The notes: generated by a model from the letters alone, not told the origin. A DNA stretch of 64,000 nucleotides from Fulvivirga ulvae (GCF_021389975.1 NZ_CP089981.1:6783501-6847500); one strand, 5' to 3'; shown: positions 9,039 to 18,864, counted from the stretch's first letter. Translations and numbers: made by a program.

Positions 9039-12000
9039 TTATTTCACGACCATTACCCAACCTTCCGTCTGATAATCGGTATTATCTTCACTTCCCTGAA
9101 AGTCAGCCACATAATAATATGTACCAAAAGGCACTTTAGCCCCTCTGTAGGTGCCATCCCACGGAGTTTGATACCCATGATCACCTTCATATATCAGGCT
9201 GCCATACCTGTCAAATACTTTTACTGATGTATTGGGATATTTGGCCAGTCCATCAATTACCCATGTATCGTTTATCCCGTCATTGTTAGGGGAAAATATG
9301 TTCGGGATATCAACAGGTTTGAAATTCTCTACGATGATTGAAGCACTGGATTCGCAACCTATTCCTTCAGGCCCGGTAAATACGGTAACCTCATAGTTAA
9401 ACACCTCTTCTTCATTTACTGCCTGGTGGAATGGCCGTGCCACCAAGCTATCAGGATTAAGAGAAAGAAAAGATCCTCCAGCTGTCTGCTGTCTCAGCAT
9501 TCCGTCCGGATACCAGACTATATTGCTGATATCCTCAGGGTACTTAAGGTAGATTTCCAATGGAAGCTCGACCATATTCTCATCATGGTAAGTGATACCA
9601 AGGGAAGAACTGGTAAATGAAAGTTGGGCTTTCTCGTAAATTTTTACGCCTACAGAATCCCAGGAGTCCTGACAAAAAGGGCTATGGCTCCTTAAAAAGT
9701 ACCATCCACTCGCAGATGGTTCACTGATATCAACCTGCTCCTTTTCCCCCGGCAGCGGATTATTTCTATTTTCAAAATACCATTCAAAACCTGGCTCATT
9801 TCCTCCAAAATTTTGCCTTTTCAGTGTTATGGGGCCATCATCAATGCAGATACTATCGGCATCAGCTACAATGCTGGCCTTCACATAATCATGCACGATC
9901 ACAGTCACCTTTGCCCGGGCTGTTTCGGTGCCATCCATACTGCTTATTTTTGCGAAATATGGCTTATTATGGGTGAGGGGTACGCTTTTAGGGGTCGCTA
10001 CGATCTGGATAAATTCCTGGTCTTCATACCAGGACACACTGGCCTGAACCGAGCCTACAACCGTGTTATCCAGCAAGGTAAGGTCAAACTGTTGGTATGT
10101 TGCAGGTAAGCCAGGTATATCAGCACATTGAGTAATGATTTTATCCGTTGGATCAAGTGAACACGGCAATACCTGAACCAGATCTGTTTTGTCACATTCT
10201 TTTTGTATTACTCTCAGTTTATAAGTGCCCGGCACATTCACTATGGGGTCTGATACAGTATGATCGGGAATAAATACGGCACCCGCCGGTCCGGACCACT
10301 CGTAACGAGTATCTGCCGTGGTGGTAGCACCATATAGCTGAGCATCTTCATCAATACAATCAATTTTCTGATCGGCGCCGGCCTCTGCATCCGGGATAAT
10401 GCCTGAGCTTGTTACTTCCACACTATCCTGTTGACCACAACTACTGTTCTTGGCACGTAAAGAATAAAAACCAGGAGTGTTCACCTGTATTTCCATCGAG
10501 TATATGTCTGGCTGAAAATCAGCGGTGGCAGGCCCCTCCCAGTAATATTTTCCGGGCAGGTTCAGGGCTGTTGACCCTTTAAGGGTGGTATGTGTATCTC
10601 CGCATTCAATATTTGCGGGCAAGCCGTTATCCAACTTATCAACATATACGGTATCCAAAACCTGAAGAGTAATCTGGCAGTTTTCCGGACTCAGAAGAAT
10701 AACATTTGGCAGGTATTTGCCAGGGGCCTGGTATTGGTGTACTACTGAATCCTGATTGACGAGTCCGTCGGTTGGGGATAAATCACCAAAGTCCCAATAG
10801 AAATCCTTGATGTTGTTGCCATCAATTTTTATCGAATAGTCATTGCCGAGGCAGAAGTAATCGCCAAATGTTTTTAGCTCTCCAACAGGTCCTTTTATTT
10901 TCACCTGTTTTACAGTATCATCAGTGCAACCATCCAAACCTGTTACGGACAATTTCACATCATAAAGTCCTGCCTTTTCATAAAAATGACTTACTTCAAT
11001 TTGATTTGTTGAAGAGTATTCATTGTCCCCAAAATCCCATTCGAAACTCTTGCTATATGTCGAAGTGCTGACAAAAGGAAGTGAAAAGGTACCAACACAC
11101 TTGGAGGTATCCGAGCCAATGTCAAAGTCAGCCACCGGCCTAACCAGTTTTACAAAATCCTCTCTTACCAGAGAGTCAACACAGCCACCATTATCAACTA
11201 CCTTAAGTTTGACAGAATATTTACCATCCGACGGAAAAGTATGATTACCGTAATATCCGTTGCTCGTAATACCATCCCCATACTCCCAGGTATATTGATT
11301 ATTACTTGATACCTGTGCCTTAGAACTGTTGTAGAAAAAGACATTGAATTTCTCACACCTCAGTGTATCTTTAGACCAGAAATCAGCCTTTGGAGCATAG
11401 GATTGCACCTTTTTTTCTTCACTATCCTTACACCCTACAGCGTCCTCAATTTCAAGTCTGATGGTATAATCTTTATAGAAAGTGTTATGTGTGTAGTTAT
11501 GCAGAAAGGTAGTATCCCCTGCCGGAGTGAGCACCGGGGAGCCATCTCCCAACTCCCACATACGGCTTATGATCGGCGTTATGCCATTAGCTACTGAAGT
11601 ATCTGAAAGCGCTACTATAAAATCATCTCCACAAAACTTGTTCTTATCAAGCTCAAACCCAGCCTCTGGGCCTTTAACCGCCACAGGTACCGGATACTCT
11701 AATGAGTCAAGACAGGAAAACACATCTTCGATGATAAGTTTTGTGTAAAAAACACCATTGTCTTTATAGATATGACTGACATCACCACTATGATAGGTGA
11801 GATTATCGTTATAATAAGTTTCATTATCAATTTCCAGCCGCCCGGTACTATCACCAAAGTCCCAGGTATAAGTCTTTATAAGGGTTGAGTCTATTCCCAA
11901 TGTTTTGAAATTGACTTCCACATTCTTGCATATATCGGTGTTATCTATAGAATAATCAGCCCTTTCATCAACAATCAATACACCTGTTTTATATTCAACT

Positions 12001-13904
12001 ATCGGTGCACCCGTTACGTTTTCCTGCACTCTGGCTGTAACTATCCATTCCTTCTTACCTAGGTTATCAGGAAAGGTATAGGTAATAGGGTTCTGGTTTG
12101 TAACCATGAGCGTACCCTCAAAATCCCAGGAAATAACCGTCGAATTAGGAATGGTATTTTCAAAGGTGAATGTATATCTGTCCGAGCAACCCGGCGCTCT
12201 TATAAAATCAAGCGGGCCTCCGCCCCCACCACCACCGGCTCCACCTCCGGTACCAAAACACACGTCACTAACAGAGACAGCTTTTTCATCAGAGACAGCC
12301 ACACATCCCTGCTGTGTAAGTATAGACACCTTAATGGTATGGCTGCCGGAAGCCGTAAACGTATGGGTAAAGTCCGGAAGGTTACTGGTATGGACTGTAC
12401 CATCGCTGAATATGTATGAGTATTGAACAATGGGATCATTAGCTACAGGTTTGGCCTTGATCTTAACAGCTAACGGTCTGCACCCTTCCTGAGGAGAATA
12501 ATCAAAATCAACGGAAGGTTTTTTATTTCTGACATAGTGATAAAGCTTGGTATCGCTGCAATTGTCAGCATTTATTGCTTTCAACCTAATGGTAAAAGTA
12601 CCATAAGTATTAAAGCTATGCGTAACCGGAGCAGTGCTGGCTGTAGTTAATACAGGGGTGCCATCTCCAAAATTCCATTCATAGTTGGCGGCACCGGTGC
12701 TTAAGTTATTAAACGTAACAATATGTGGCACCTGACACCCGTCCGGAAGGTCAAGACTAAAGTCAGCGTCAGGAGAAGGCAGTACGGTAATACTCCTGAT
12801 CACTTCTTTGCTCTCACATAAGGAATAAGAATTTTTTGAAATGTAGGAAACGTTCCATACGCCAGGAATATTAAATACATGGTATGACGAAGTACCTGAT
12901 GCAGTAGTATTTGTATCTTCAAAATACCATCGTCCTGAATTACTTAATCCGGTTGGATCAGCAAGTGCTCCAATGTTAAGCCCTTGCCCCACACATACCT
13001 GAGCTGGGAGGTTAAAATCCGCCTGTGGCTCTCCAATGTAAACGTTTTGCGAACCACTGCTTGTTTTGGATGCGGAGCACGTTCCCGGAGAGTTTATTGC
13101 CGTGAGTTTAATTTTAAATACACCTGAGCTGGTGTATTCATGGGATACTATATTATTATTATCAATTGCAGGGGTGCTGCCATCGCCAAAGTCCCATAAA
13201 TAGTTAAAAGCCCCATTCAGCGGAGAAAGGTTCTCTATATTAACCATATGAGGTGTACTACAGCTATAGTTATCAAAAACTAAAAAGGCTGGTGTCACCT
13301 TATTGTAAACTTTAATGAGTTTGTTCTTTGGTTTCGAGTTGGTACACCCGAAACTATTTGTCACAATAAGTGTTGGCGTATACTCTCCACTGGCAGAGTA
13401 GCCATGTGTAGGAGATGAGGAAGATGTGAATTCATCTTTTGTACCATCATTGTAGTTCCACTCCCACTTTGTGATTACCCCATCCCCGGCACCACTTAAG
13501 TCTGTAAAAGTAACGTCAAGTGGAGGACACCCCTCGACTACATCTGTACTAAAATCCACCACCGGTTTATTATAAACCCTGATATCCACCGATTTAGAGC
13601 TTACCCCTCCAGGGCCAGAAACCGTCAGTGTGGCTACGTATGTGCCTGGTGAAAGGAAGTTCTTCATGGTATTCATACCGGAACCTGTACCTAAAGAAGT
13701 ACCGGTATCCTTATCATTAAAGCCCCATATATAATCAGTTATGCTGCCGGTAGATGTACCTGCATTAAATTGAACGGTTCTGCTTCCACAGGAGTCACCC
13801 GGGGTCACATAGGTAAAGTCCGCGGTCAGCTGCGAATACCCCGAAATAAATGAAAACAACAAGCCAATTAGTGCAATCCACTTGTAATCAACTTTGATTA
13901 GCAT
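9039..13904 (-). CDS. Giant PKD-repeat adhesin with T9SS type B (gliding-type) C-terminal domain
   Basis: Cell-surface protein of 1621 residues. A signal peptide (ending near ISGYSQL) is followed by a long series of PKD-type Ig domains, each marked by WxFGDG variants (WDFGDGSTP, WNFGDGTP, WDFGDSTG, WELGDGSP, WEYGDG, WDFGDN). A glycine run near residue 555-565 separates two PKD blocks. The C-terminus is the gliding motility-associated sorting domain: NIFSPNNDGINDTWVIDG, VKVFDRYGSLIYEG, WDGTYRGAKVPFGTYYYV. Such proteins are exported by T9SS and act in adhesion or gliding. It is the first gene of the operon with PorP/SprF, propeller and small T9SS cargo. Confidence 0.93.
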   Translation of the reverse strand: MLIKVDYKWIALIGLLFSFISGYSQLTADFTYVTPGDSCGSRTVQFNAGTSTGSITDYIWGFNDKDTGTSLGTGSGMNTMKNFLSPGTYVATLTVSGPGGVSSKSVDIRVYNKPVVDFSTDVVEGCPPLDVTFTDLSGAGDGVITKWEWNYNDGTKDEFTSSSSPTHGYSASGEYTPTLIVTNSFGCTNSKPKNKLIKVYNKVTPAFLVFDNYSCSTPHMVNIENLSPLNGAFNYLWDFGDGSTPAIDNNNIVSHEYTSSGVFKIKLTAINSPGTCSASKTSSGSQNVYIGEPQADFNLPAQVCVGQGLNIGALADPTGLSNSGRWYFEDTNTTASGTSSYHVFNIPGVWNVSYISKNSYSLCESKEVIRSITVLPSPDADFSLDLPDGCQVPHIVTFNNLSTGAANYEWNFGDGTPVLTTASTAPVTHSFNTYGTFTIRLKAINADNCSDTKLYHYVRNKKPSVDFDYSPQEGCRPLAVKIKAKPVANDPIVQYSYIFSDGTVHTSNLPDFTHTFTASGSHTIKVSILTQQGCVAVSDEKAVSVSDVCFGTGGGAGGGGGGGPLDFIRAPGCSDRYTFTFENTIPNSTVISWDFEGTLMVTNQNPITYTFPDNLGKKEWIVTARVQENVTGAPIVEYKTGVLIVDERADYSIDNTDICKNVEVNFKTLGIDSTLIKTYTWDFGDSTGRLEIDNETYYNDNLTYHSGDVSHIYKDNGVFYTKLIIEDVFSCLDSLEYPVPVAVKGPEAGFELDKNKFCGDDFIVALSDTSVANGITPIISRMWELGDGSPVLTPAGDTTFLHNYTHNTFYKDYTIRLEIEDAVGCKDSEEKKVQSYAPKADFWSKDTLRCEKFNVFFYNSSKAQVSSNNQYTWEYGDGITSNGYYGNHTFPSDGKYSVKLKVVDNGGCVDSLVREDFVKLVRPVADFDIGSDTSKCVGTFSLPFVSTSTYSKSFEWDFGDNEYSSTNQIEVSHFYEKAGLYDVKLSVTGLDGCTDDTVKQVKIKGPVGELKTFGDYFCLGNDYSIKIDGNNIKDFYWDFGDLSPTDGLVNQDSVVHQYQAPGKYLPNVILLSPENCQITLQVLDTVYVDKLDNGLPANIECGDTHTTLKGSTALNLPGKYYWEGPATADFQPDIYSMEIQVNTPGFYSLRAKNSSCGQQDSVEVTSSGIIPDAEAGADQKIDCIDEDAQLYGATTTADTRYEWSGPAGAVFIPDHTVSDPIVNVPGTYKLRVIQKECDKTDLVQVLPCSLDPTDKIITQCADIPGLPATYQQFDLTLLDNTVVGSVQASVSWYEDQEFIQIVATPKSVPLTHNKPYFAKISSMDGTETARAKVTVIVHDYVKASIVADADSICIDDGPITLKRQNFGGNEPGFEWYFENRNNPLPGEKEQVDISEPSASGWYFLRSHSPFCQDSWDSVGVKIYEKAQLSFTSSSLGITYHDENMVELPLEIYLKYPEDISNIVWYPDGMLRQQTAGGSFLSLNPDSLVARPFHQAVNEEEVFNYEVTVFTGPEGIGCESSASIIVENFKPVDIPNIFSPNNDGINDTWVIDGLAKYPNTSVKVFDRYGSLIYEGDHGYQTPWDGTYRGAKVPFGTYYYVADFQGSEDNTDYQTEGWVMVVK

Positions 13905-14443
13905 GTATATTTTATAAATAAAAAAATTAGATTATTAAAATATCAAATAAACAGATCAGCAACTATTAATAAATACTAGTTAAGTATGATATTAAAGCAA
14001 CAATGGAAAGACGAGATTCGAAATTATAAATTTTTAATTCGATTGTTAGAATTTCATAGAAATAAGTAAGGAGAATAGCTAAAAATACCTAAAACTAGTG
14101 ACATGGTTATCTCCCTATTTTTGGGGAGTTTATAAGTTTTGGGAGGTGCATATTACATCTTATCCGCTGTTAAACTTACAGTAGGAAGGAACATATCTTA
14201 AATCTTGCCAGATTCGATTCCATTAGAAAGCATCAGGTATCTCTTACTTCTATTAATGCATCTAAATGGAATGCAGGAATGCTGTTAGCTAAAAAAATTT
14301 TGTGAAAGCCAGCCACACTTTATAAGCTGCTGACTAGTCAGACAATTAGGCAAAAAGAAGGAAGGTACCTTATTAGTTAGTTATGGCACACTGTTAAATC
14401 CAATTGAATGGCACAAGTAAAACTATTTGGTAAACGGAGATAA
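13905..14443. other. Intergenic region upstream of the adhesin operon
   Basis: 539 bases, AT-rich, between the DUF983 gene end and the adhesin start. It should hold the operon promoter, but I found no clean match to TTTG-N19-21-TAnnTTTG on the minus strand. A weak hairpin (CTCCC/GGGAG) lies near 14110-14127. No credible small gene is visible. Confidence 0.4.
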
Positions 14444-14833
14444 TCACACTGCTTCTGACACACTCTTCTTATACTCGGGCTCATAACGCACCCCACCAAA
14501 AAGATGTAAAAACAAAATACGCGAATACCTGAAGAGGAATGGCAAAAGCACAGCGACAACACCAATAATTGCAAAAAGATAGACCTCTAAAGAGAAGTCG
14601 CCCAGAATGGATAAAGCCAGCCCAACGCCCACAAAAATAGCCACTGAGAACGCATAGCTAATGTACATGGCACCAAAGAAAAAGCCGGGTTCTCTTTCAT
14701 AGTGCAGGTCACATTCCGGACATCGCGGATGCATTTTATAAAAGGCAAGAAGATTAAAAGCTGATGTTTTGAAAATATCTCCCTTACGGCATCTGGGACA
14801 TTTACCACTGATAATTGCGCCTGCTTTGTTCAT
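14444..14833 (-). CDS. DUF983 domain membrane protein
   Basis: About 129 residues from MNKAGAIISGKC at 14833. A longer frame upstream to 14905 starts inside the neighbouring gene and is not credible. A zinc-ribbon-like N-terminus (CPRCRKGDIF and CPECD) precedes two hydrophobic segments (roughly 55-75 and 80-103). The combination of zinc ribbon, PGFFFGAMYISY and two membrane helices is typical of DUF983. The function is unknown. In Bacteroidota it recurs near cytochrome oxidase assembly genes, as here, suggesting a role around the respiratory chain (inference). The start overlaps the end of the upstream gene by 32 bases. Confidence 0.8.
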   Translation of the reverse strand: MNKAGAIISGKCPRCRKGDIFKTSAFNLLAFYKMHPRCPECDLHYEREPGFFFGAMYISYAFSVAIFVGVGLALSILGDFSLEVYLFAIIGVVAVLLPFLFRYSRILFLHLFGGVRYEPEYKKSVSEAV

Positions 14834-15074
14834 GTTTTGCCTGGAGTTTACTTTTTCTATACCATAAAAATCCAACAACACCGATAGCCAGATAAGGCAT
14901 AACAAATAAATACAGTATGCCGAAGTTAAGGCCCGCTCCTATACCTATGTCGCCATTACTCAGGTTATTTTCAACCGTAGCACGGCACATTGCACATTGA
15001 GCCAGCAGCTCACCGCTTCCTGTTACAAGAAAAACGAAAACCAGTGTAAATATTTTGGCCAATACTTTCATCAT
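14802..15074 (-). CDS. Small membrane protein near oxidase assembly genes
   Basis: 90 residues: a signal-like N-terminal segment (MMKVLAKIFTLVFVFLVTG), a short exported loop with the motif QCAMCRATVENN, then one membrane helix (about 52-72) and a basic cytoplasmic tail. I recognise the QCAMCR pattern from Bacteroidota proteins next to DUF420 genes but know no function. The CxxC could bind metal or be redox-active in the periplasm, which would fit oxidase assembly; this is inference. Confidence 0.7.
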   Translation of the reverse strand: MMKVLAKIFTLVFVFLVTGSGELLAQCAMCRATVENNLSNGDIGIGAGLNFGILYLFVMPYLAIGVVGFLWYRKSKLQAKHEQSRRNYQW

Positions 15075-15110
15075 TTAAATAAACAAAGCCTCTTCTCCTT
15101 TGGTTCTTGT

Positions 15111-15638
15111 TTAATGTACATAGTACGGACTGATCATGACATAAATCACAACACCTGTTACAGCCACATACAACCAAATTGGAAAAGTGACCTTTGCCAG
15201 CTTTCTATGCTTGTCAAACTGGCTGGAAAGTGCCCTTACAAAGCTAAAAAGCACCAGCGGAATAACAGCTATGGAAAGTAATATATGAGATATCAAAATA
15301 AAGAAGTATACATAGCGTATGACTCCCTCACCTCCGTAAGGTGTAGACTCGCTGGTCATATGATACAACACATACATCACCAGAAATGAAGCTGATAAAC
15401 CGATGCATCCCTTCATTAAACTTTCGTGCAGCTTCACTTTACCATTTCTTATCGCCACAAATGCCACTACTAGTAGTATGGCGGTTAACCCGTTAATGCT
15501 CGCATAGATTGGGGGCAAAAAGGTGAAATCATACCCCTCTATTTTTACGCCAAACAGCACCGCTACGGCTAAAGGGATAGCTACAGACAGCACAATGATT
15601 AATTTCTTATACTTCAATTCCTTACTTGCGAGCTCCAT
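15111..15638 (-). CDS. DUF420 membrane protein (CtaM-like oxidase assembly)
   Basis: 175 residues with five predicted membrane helices. The conserved DUF420 pattern is present: LPPIYASINGLTAILLV, the KLHESLMKG loop and SHILLSIAVIPLVL. DUF420 proteins such as CtaM are linked to heme-copper oxidase maturation in Firmicutes, and a similar role is likely beside this cox cluster. It overlaps the upstream SCO-like gene by 17 bases, indicating co-translation. Confidence 0.85.
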   Translation of the reverse strand: MELASKELKYKKLIIVLSVAIPLAVAVLFGVKIEGYDFTFLPPIYASINGLTAILLVVAFVAIRNGKVKLHESLMKGCIGLSASFLVMYVLYHMTSESTPYGGEGVIRYVYFFILISHILLSIAVIPLVLFSFVRALSSQFDKHRKLAKVTFPIWLYVAVTGVVIYVMISPYYVH

Positions 15639-16158
15639 TTTCCAACAATATTTTTATTTCTACGACAAGCCTGTCTATTTCGTCAAGGTCTGTATCATAA
15701 TATCCACGAACCTGGCCTTCCTTATCTACTAAAATAAACTGGTTATAGACGTCCGTCACCAAAGCACAAGTCATAATCATTTTCATGCTTTCCTTTGGTA
15801 AATAAGTAATATGCAATTCCGACCCAGGTAATGAATCTGTCGCAAAAATAGTCACTTTTGGTGTATCTGCTACAAACAATTCGGTTAATCTGCTGAGTTG
15901 ATTATCAAGCTCTCTCAAATTGTATGTACCATCGTCCTTAAAAAACATAAACAGGGATGTATTGCCCTCAGTAAGGCTGTCCGGAACTAAAAACCGACCT
16001 TCAGTGAAGGTACATCCTGTATATGCTTTATCCACACCATCGGCATAGTAGACGGGAATATCGAAGCGGTTCTCCCCGAAAATTCGAAGAAATATGAATA
16101 TGGCCAGCGGTATGGCCAGCATAACTATCAGAAAAACAATTTTTATGATCTTATTCAC
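15622..16158 (-). CDS. SCO-like thioredoxin-fold protein without the copper CxxxC motif
   Basis: 178 residues: one N-terminal membrane anchor (about 5-26) and a periplasmic domain. The end reads QFILVDKEGQVRGYYD followed by DEIDRLVVEIKILL, the C-terminal signature of Bacteroidota SCO1/SenC-type proteins that deliver copper to the CuA site of oxidase subunit II. The CxxxC motif and copper-ligand His are absent: the corresponding strand reads LFMFFKDDGTYN, and the only cysteines are isolated (in YTGCTF and MTCALV). It is therefore a redox-dead or divergent SCO relative. It overlaps the DUF420 gene and follows the cox operon. Confidence 0.65.
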   Translation of the reverse strand: MNKIIKIVFLIVMLAIPLAIFIFLRIFGENRFDIPVYYADGVDKAYTGCTFTEGRFLVPDSLTEGNTSLFMFFKDDGTYNLRELDNQLSRLTELFVADTPKVTIFATDSLPGSELHITYLPKESMKMIMTCALVTDVYNQFILVDKEGQVRGYYDTDLDEIDRLVVEIKILLENGARK

Positions 16159-16169
16159 AGTAGCTGTAT

Positions 16170-16210
16170 ATAAAATAAGGCTAAAGTGATCTACTCTAGC
16201 CTTATTTTAT
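16170..16210 (-). terminator. Hairpin terminator after the oxidase operon
   Basis: A perfect 14-bp inverted repeat (ATAAAATAAGGCTA at 16170-16183, its complement at 16197-16210) with a 13-base loop. The distal arm is U-rich, but there is no extra T-run beyond it. It lies between the subunit IV gene and the SCO-like gene and could partly separate the assembly genes from the main operon. Confidence 0.65.
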
Positions 16211-16227
16211 CAGTTTATATATACGTA

Positions 16228-16566
16228 TTAATTTAAATAACGGTCATCGAATATAGACATGCCTTCGTATACAAAGGCTACAAGCATCCATACGATGAAT
16301 ATCATGGGTATAAGAATAGACCAGATCAGCACTTTAACTTCGTATTTAAGGTGCATGAACTCTCCCACGATGTAGAAAGCTTTTACGATGGTCATACCTA
16401 CGAAAATGGTGATCCTTGTTACTTCCATATCCAAAGGTATTGTAAACGCTACCAAGAATTCCAGTGCTGTAATAAATGCCAGAATCCCGGCAGTAACCCA
16501 TATTTTTCTGATTTTGGCTTTATCAGGTGCCTGTACCTGAACGTGTGTTGTTTCTTCAGCGTGCAT
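16228..16566 (-). CDS. Cytochrome c oxidase subunit IV family protein
   Basis: 112 residues with three membrane helices, starting after a hydrophilic N-terminus. The FVGMTIVKAFYIVGEFMHLK stretch is the hallmark of the prokaryotic COX4 family, a small subunit that stabilises the aa3-type oxidase. It is the last gene before the hairpin at 16170, 20 bases after subunit III. Confidence 0.9.
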   Translation of the reverse strand: MHAEETTHVQVQAPDKAKIRKIWVTAGILAFITALEFLVAFTIPLDMEVTRITIFVGMTIVKAFYIVGEFMHLKYEVKVLIWSILIPMIFIVWMLVAFVYEGMSIFDDRYLN

Positions 16567-16586
16567 ATATTAAATATTTTAAAGTC

Positions 16587-17357
16587 TTAAACCAGATAAA
16601 AGAATGTAAATACAAATACCCAAACAAGGTCTACAAAGTGCCAGTAAAGCCCTACTTTCTCCACCATTTCATAGTGTCCTCTTCTATCGTAGACTCCGGT
16701 AACGGTATTGTAATAAATAATGAAGTTTAATACCACACCACTGAAAACGTGAGTACCATGAAAGCCGGTAATAAAGAAGAAGAATGCAGCAAAATCTGGT
16801 GGTCCGTACTGATTAACAGCCAGATTTGCACCAAAAATAGTTTTCTCTATCCACTCTCCGTTGACAAGGAAGCTCATGACTGTACCTCCATCAGTACCGT
16901 GTATAAAGTGAGACCACTCCCAAGCCTGGCATCCAAGGAACACCAAACCTCCTATGATAGTCCACAGCATCCATTTCTCTACATTCTTTCTATCCATTCT
17001 ATGTCCCGCTTCTACCGCCAGTACCATCGTAACACTACTCATAATGAGTATAAACGTCATGATACCTACAAATACCAATGGAAGGCTTACGCCATGAAGA
17101 AAAGGTACCGCCTCAAAAACCTTTTCAGGAATAGGCCAGTAAGTATTGGAGAACGTGAAAGCATCTGCAGCGCCATCATATGCAGGGTGCGCAGATCTGA
17201 CCAGTCCGTAAGTAATTAACAAAGCAGAAAATGTAAAAGCATCTGAAAGCAAGAAAAACCACATCATGAGTTTTCCATAGCTTGCCTTCAAAGGTGACTG
17301 CCCACCGTCCCAAATACTTCTCTTTGGGTCATCAATTGTATGTGCGGTAGTTGACAT
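16587..17357 (-). CDS. ctaE: Cytochrome c oxidase subunit III
   Basis: 256 residues of heme-copper oxidase subunit III with seven membrane helices. Characteristic features are KLMMWFFLLSDAFTFSALL near the N-terminus, GCQAWEWSHF in the middle, FFFFITGFHGTHVFSG, and the terminal YWHFVDLVWVFVFTFFYL. It packs against subunit I in the aa3 oxidase. This is the larger of two subunit III-type genes in the operon and lies 22 bases after the smaller one. Confidence 0.93.
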   Translation of the reverse strand: MSTTAHTIDDPKRSIWDGGQSPLKASYGKLMMWFFLLSDAFTFSALLITYGLVRSAHPAYDGAADAFTFSNTYWPIPEKVFEAVPFLHGVSLPLVFVGIMTFILIMSSVTMVLAVEAGHRMDRKNVEKWMLWTIIGGLVFLGCQAWEWSHFIHGTDGGTVMSFLVNGEWIEKTIFGANLAVNQYGPPDFAAFFFFITGFHGTHVFSGVVLNFIIYYNTVTGVYDRRGHYEMVEKVGLYWHFVDLVWVFVFTFFYLV

Positions 17358-17379
17358 AAATGATTCTTTAAATCTCTAA

Positions 17380-17967
17380 TTAATGATTCAACAATAAAAA
17401 AACAAATAAATAAATCCAAAGTGCATCCAGAAAGTGCCAATACGATGTACACATTTGAATCTGGTTAAGGCTTTTTGAATGTACTTTATATTTAAAGGTT
17501 GAAATTAATACAATTATCAGAAATATAACACCACTTACAATGTGTAAACCATGCAAACCTGATAATACATATAAAAACGACCCTGAAGGATTTCCAACAA
17601 AATATACTTCACTATCTACCAATACACTCCAGACATAAAACTGCCCGATCAAAAATAAGACTCCTAAAACGGTGGTTACTGATATTGCCAGCTTCACCCT
17701 TTCCAGGTTATCCTTTTTGGCCTCAAGATAAGCCCAATGCATGGTAACACTACTTAATAAAATAATACCAGTGGTCACCCACATTTCAAATGGCAACTCA
17801 AACATTACCCAGTTGCCCTCAGCCTGTCGTACAATATACCCACTGGTAAGAGCCGCAAAAATCATCACCACAGTAATCATGAACAGCCAAAGAGCAAATT
17901 TCTTCGGGTTCATTGATAATGGTTTCTTGGGATCTTCTACTAATTTCAAATCTGACGTCATCTCCAT
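17380..17967 (-). CDS. Second cytochrome c oxidase subunit III-type protein
   Basis: 195 residues with five membrane helices and the subunit III signatures SSVTMHWAYLEAKK, LYVLSGLHGLHIVSG and SYWHFLDALWIYLFVFLLL. It is shorter than the adjacent 256-residue subunit III. Two subunit III paralogues in tandem are usual in Bacteroidota ACIII-oxidase clusters and both may sit in the supercomplex. It lies 5 bases after the heme O synthase gene. Confidence 0.9.
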   Translation of the reverse strand: MEMTSDLKLVEDPKKPLSMNPKKFALWLFMITVVMIFAALTSGYIVRQAEGNWVMFELPFEMWVTTGIILLSSVTMHWAYLEAKKDNLERVKLAISVTTVLGVLFLIGQFYVWSVLVDSEVYFVGNPSGSFLYVLSGLHGLHIVSGVIFLIIVLISTFKYKVHSKSLNQIQMCTSYWHFLDALWIYLFVFLLLNH

Positions 17968-17972
17968 TCTAC

Positions 17973-18860
17973 TTACACTTTATCCAACAAATAGGCAATC
18001 TGCACTATAGGCAGATACAAAAACGATCCAAACATAATTCTCATGGCAGACTTTCTGTTGCCATTTTTCATTAATGCAAATGTCTGGCTTAAAAACAAAA
18101 CACCACAAACAGTTACAACAATAGCTGAGTCAATACCTGTAATTCCAAACTTTGCAGGAAGTAATCCCAACGGAAGCAAGAATAAGGTATATATCATAAT
18201 TTGTATAGCAGTATTGAGGTCTTTGGCTCCACCGGATGGCAGAAGCTTAAAGCCTGCCTTTTTATAATCTTCATCGGCTACCCAGGCTATGGCCCAAAAA
18301 TGGGGAAACTGCCAAATGAACTGTATTCCAAAAATGATCAGCGCTTCATAAGTAATTGCACCTGTGGCGGCCGTCCAGCCCAAAAGTGGCGGGAGGGCAC
18401 CGGGTATGGCCCCTACGAATACTGCAATAGGGCCTACTCTTTTCAAAGGTGTATAAACGAAACTATAGAGGATCATGGAAAGCAGCGACAGTAACGTTGT
18501 CAACATATTGGTATAGAGCATAAGGATGGTTAACCCAACCGCTGCACATACAAAAGCGAATACCGCCGCTTCTCCAACAGTAACTCTACCTGTCGGAAGT
18601 GGCCTGTTCATTGTCCTTGTCATTAATTTATCAAGATCCTTCTCTATTATCTGATTAATAGTAATAGAAGCTCCCGATACCAGAAATCCTCCAAGACACA
18701 GCATGCCGAAATGTACCCAGTTCATTGTGCCACTGGCACCCAACACATAGCCAAAGCCACATGAAAATGCTACAAGAAAAGACAGACGAAACTTAACTAG
18801 TTCAAAGTAAGCCCTGAGCCTGCCTGCCATTGAAAGTCCGTATGTATCATTTAAAATCAT
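17973..18860 (-). CDS. ctaB: Protoheme IX farnesyltransferase (heme O synthase)
   Basis: 295-residue UbiA-superfamily membrane enzyme that adds farnesyl to heme B to make heme O, the precursor of heme A for the oxidase. The prenyltransferase Asp-rich site is NQIIEKDLDKLMTRTMNRPL, and the second conserved region is FIWQFPHFWAIAWVADEDYK. It lies 4 bases downstream of the heme A synthase gene. Confidence 0.95.
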   Translation of the reverse strand: MILNDTYGLSMAGRLRAYFELVKFRLSFLVAFSCGFGYVLGASGTMNWVHFGMLCLGGFLVSGASITINQIIEKDLDKLMTRTMNRPLPTGRVTVGEAAVFAFVCAAVGLTILMLYTNMLTTLLSLLSMILYSFVYTPLKRVGPIAVFVGAIPGALPPLLGWTAATGAITYEALIIFGIQFIWQFPHFWAIAWVADEDYKKAGFKLLPSGGAKDLNTAIQIMIYTLFLLPLGLLPAKFGITGIDSAIVVTVCGVLFLSQTFALMKNGNRKSAMRIMFGSFLYLPIVQIAYLLDKV

Positions 18861-18864
18861 AATG

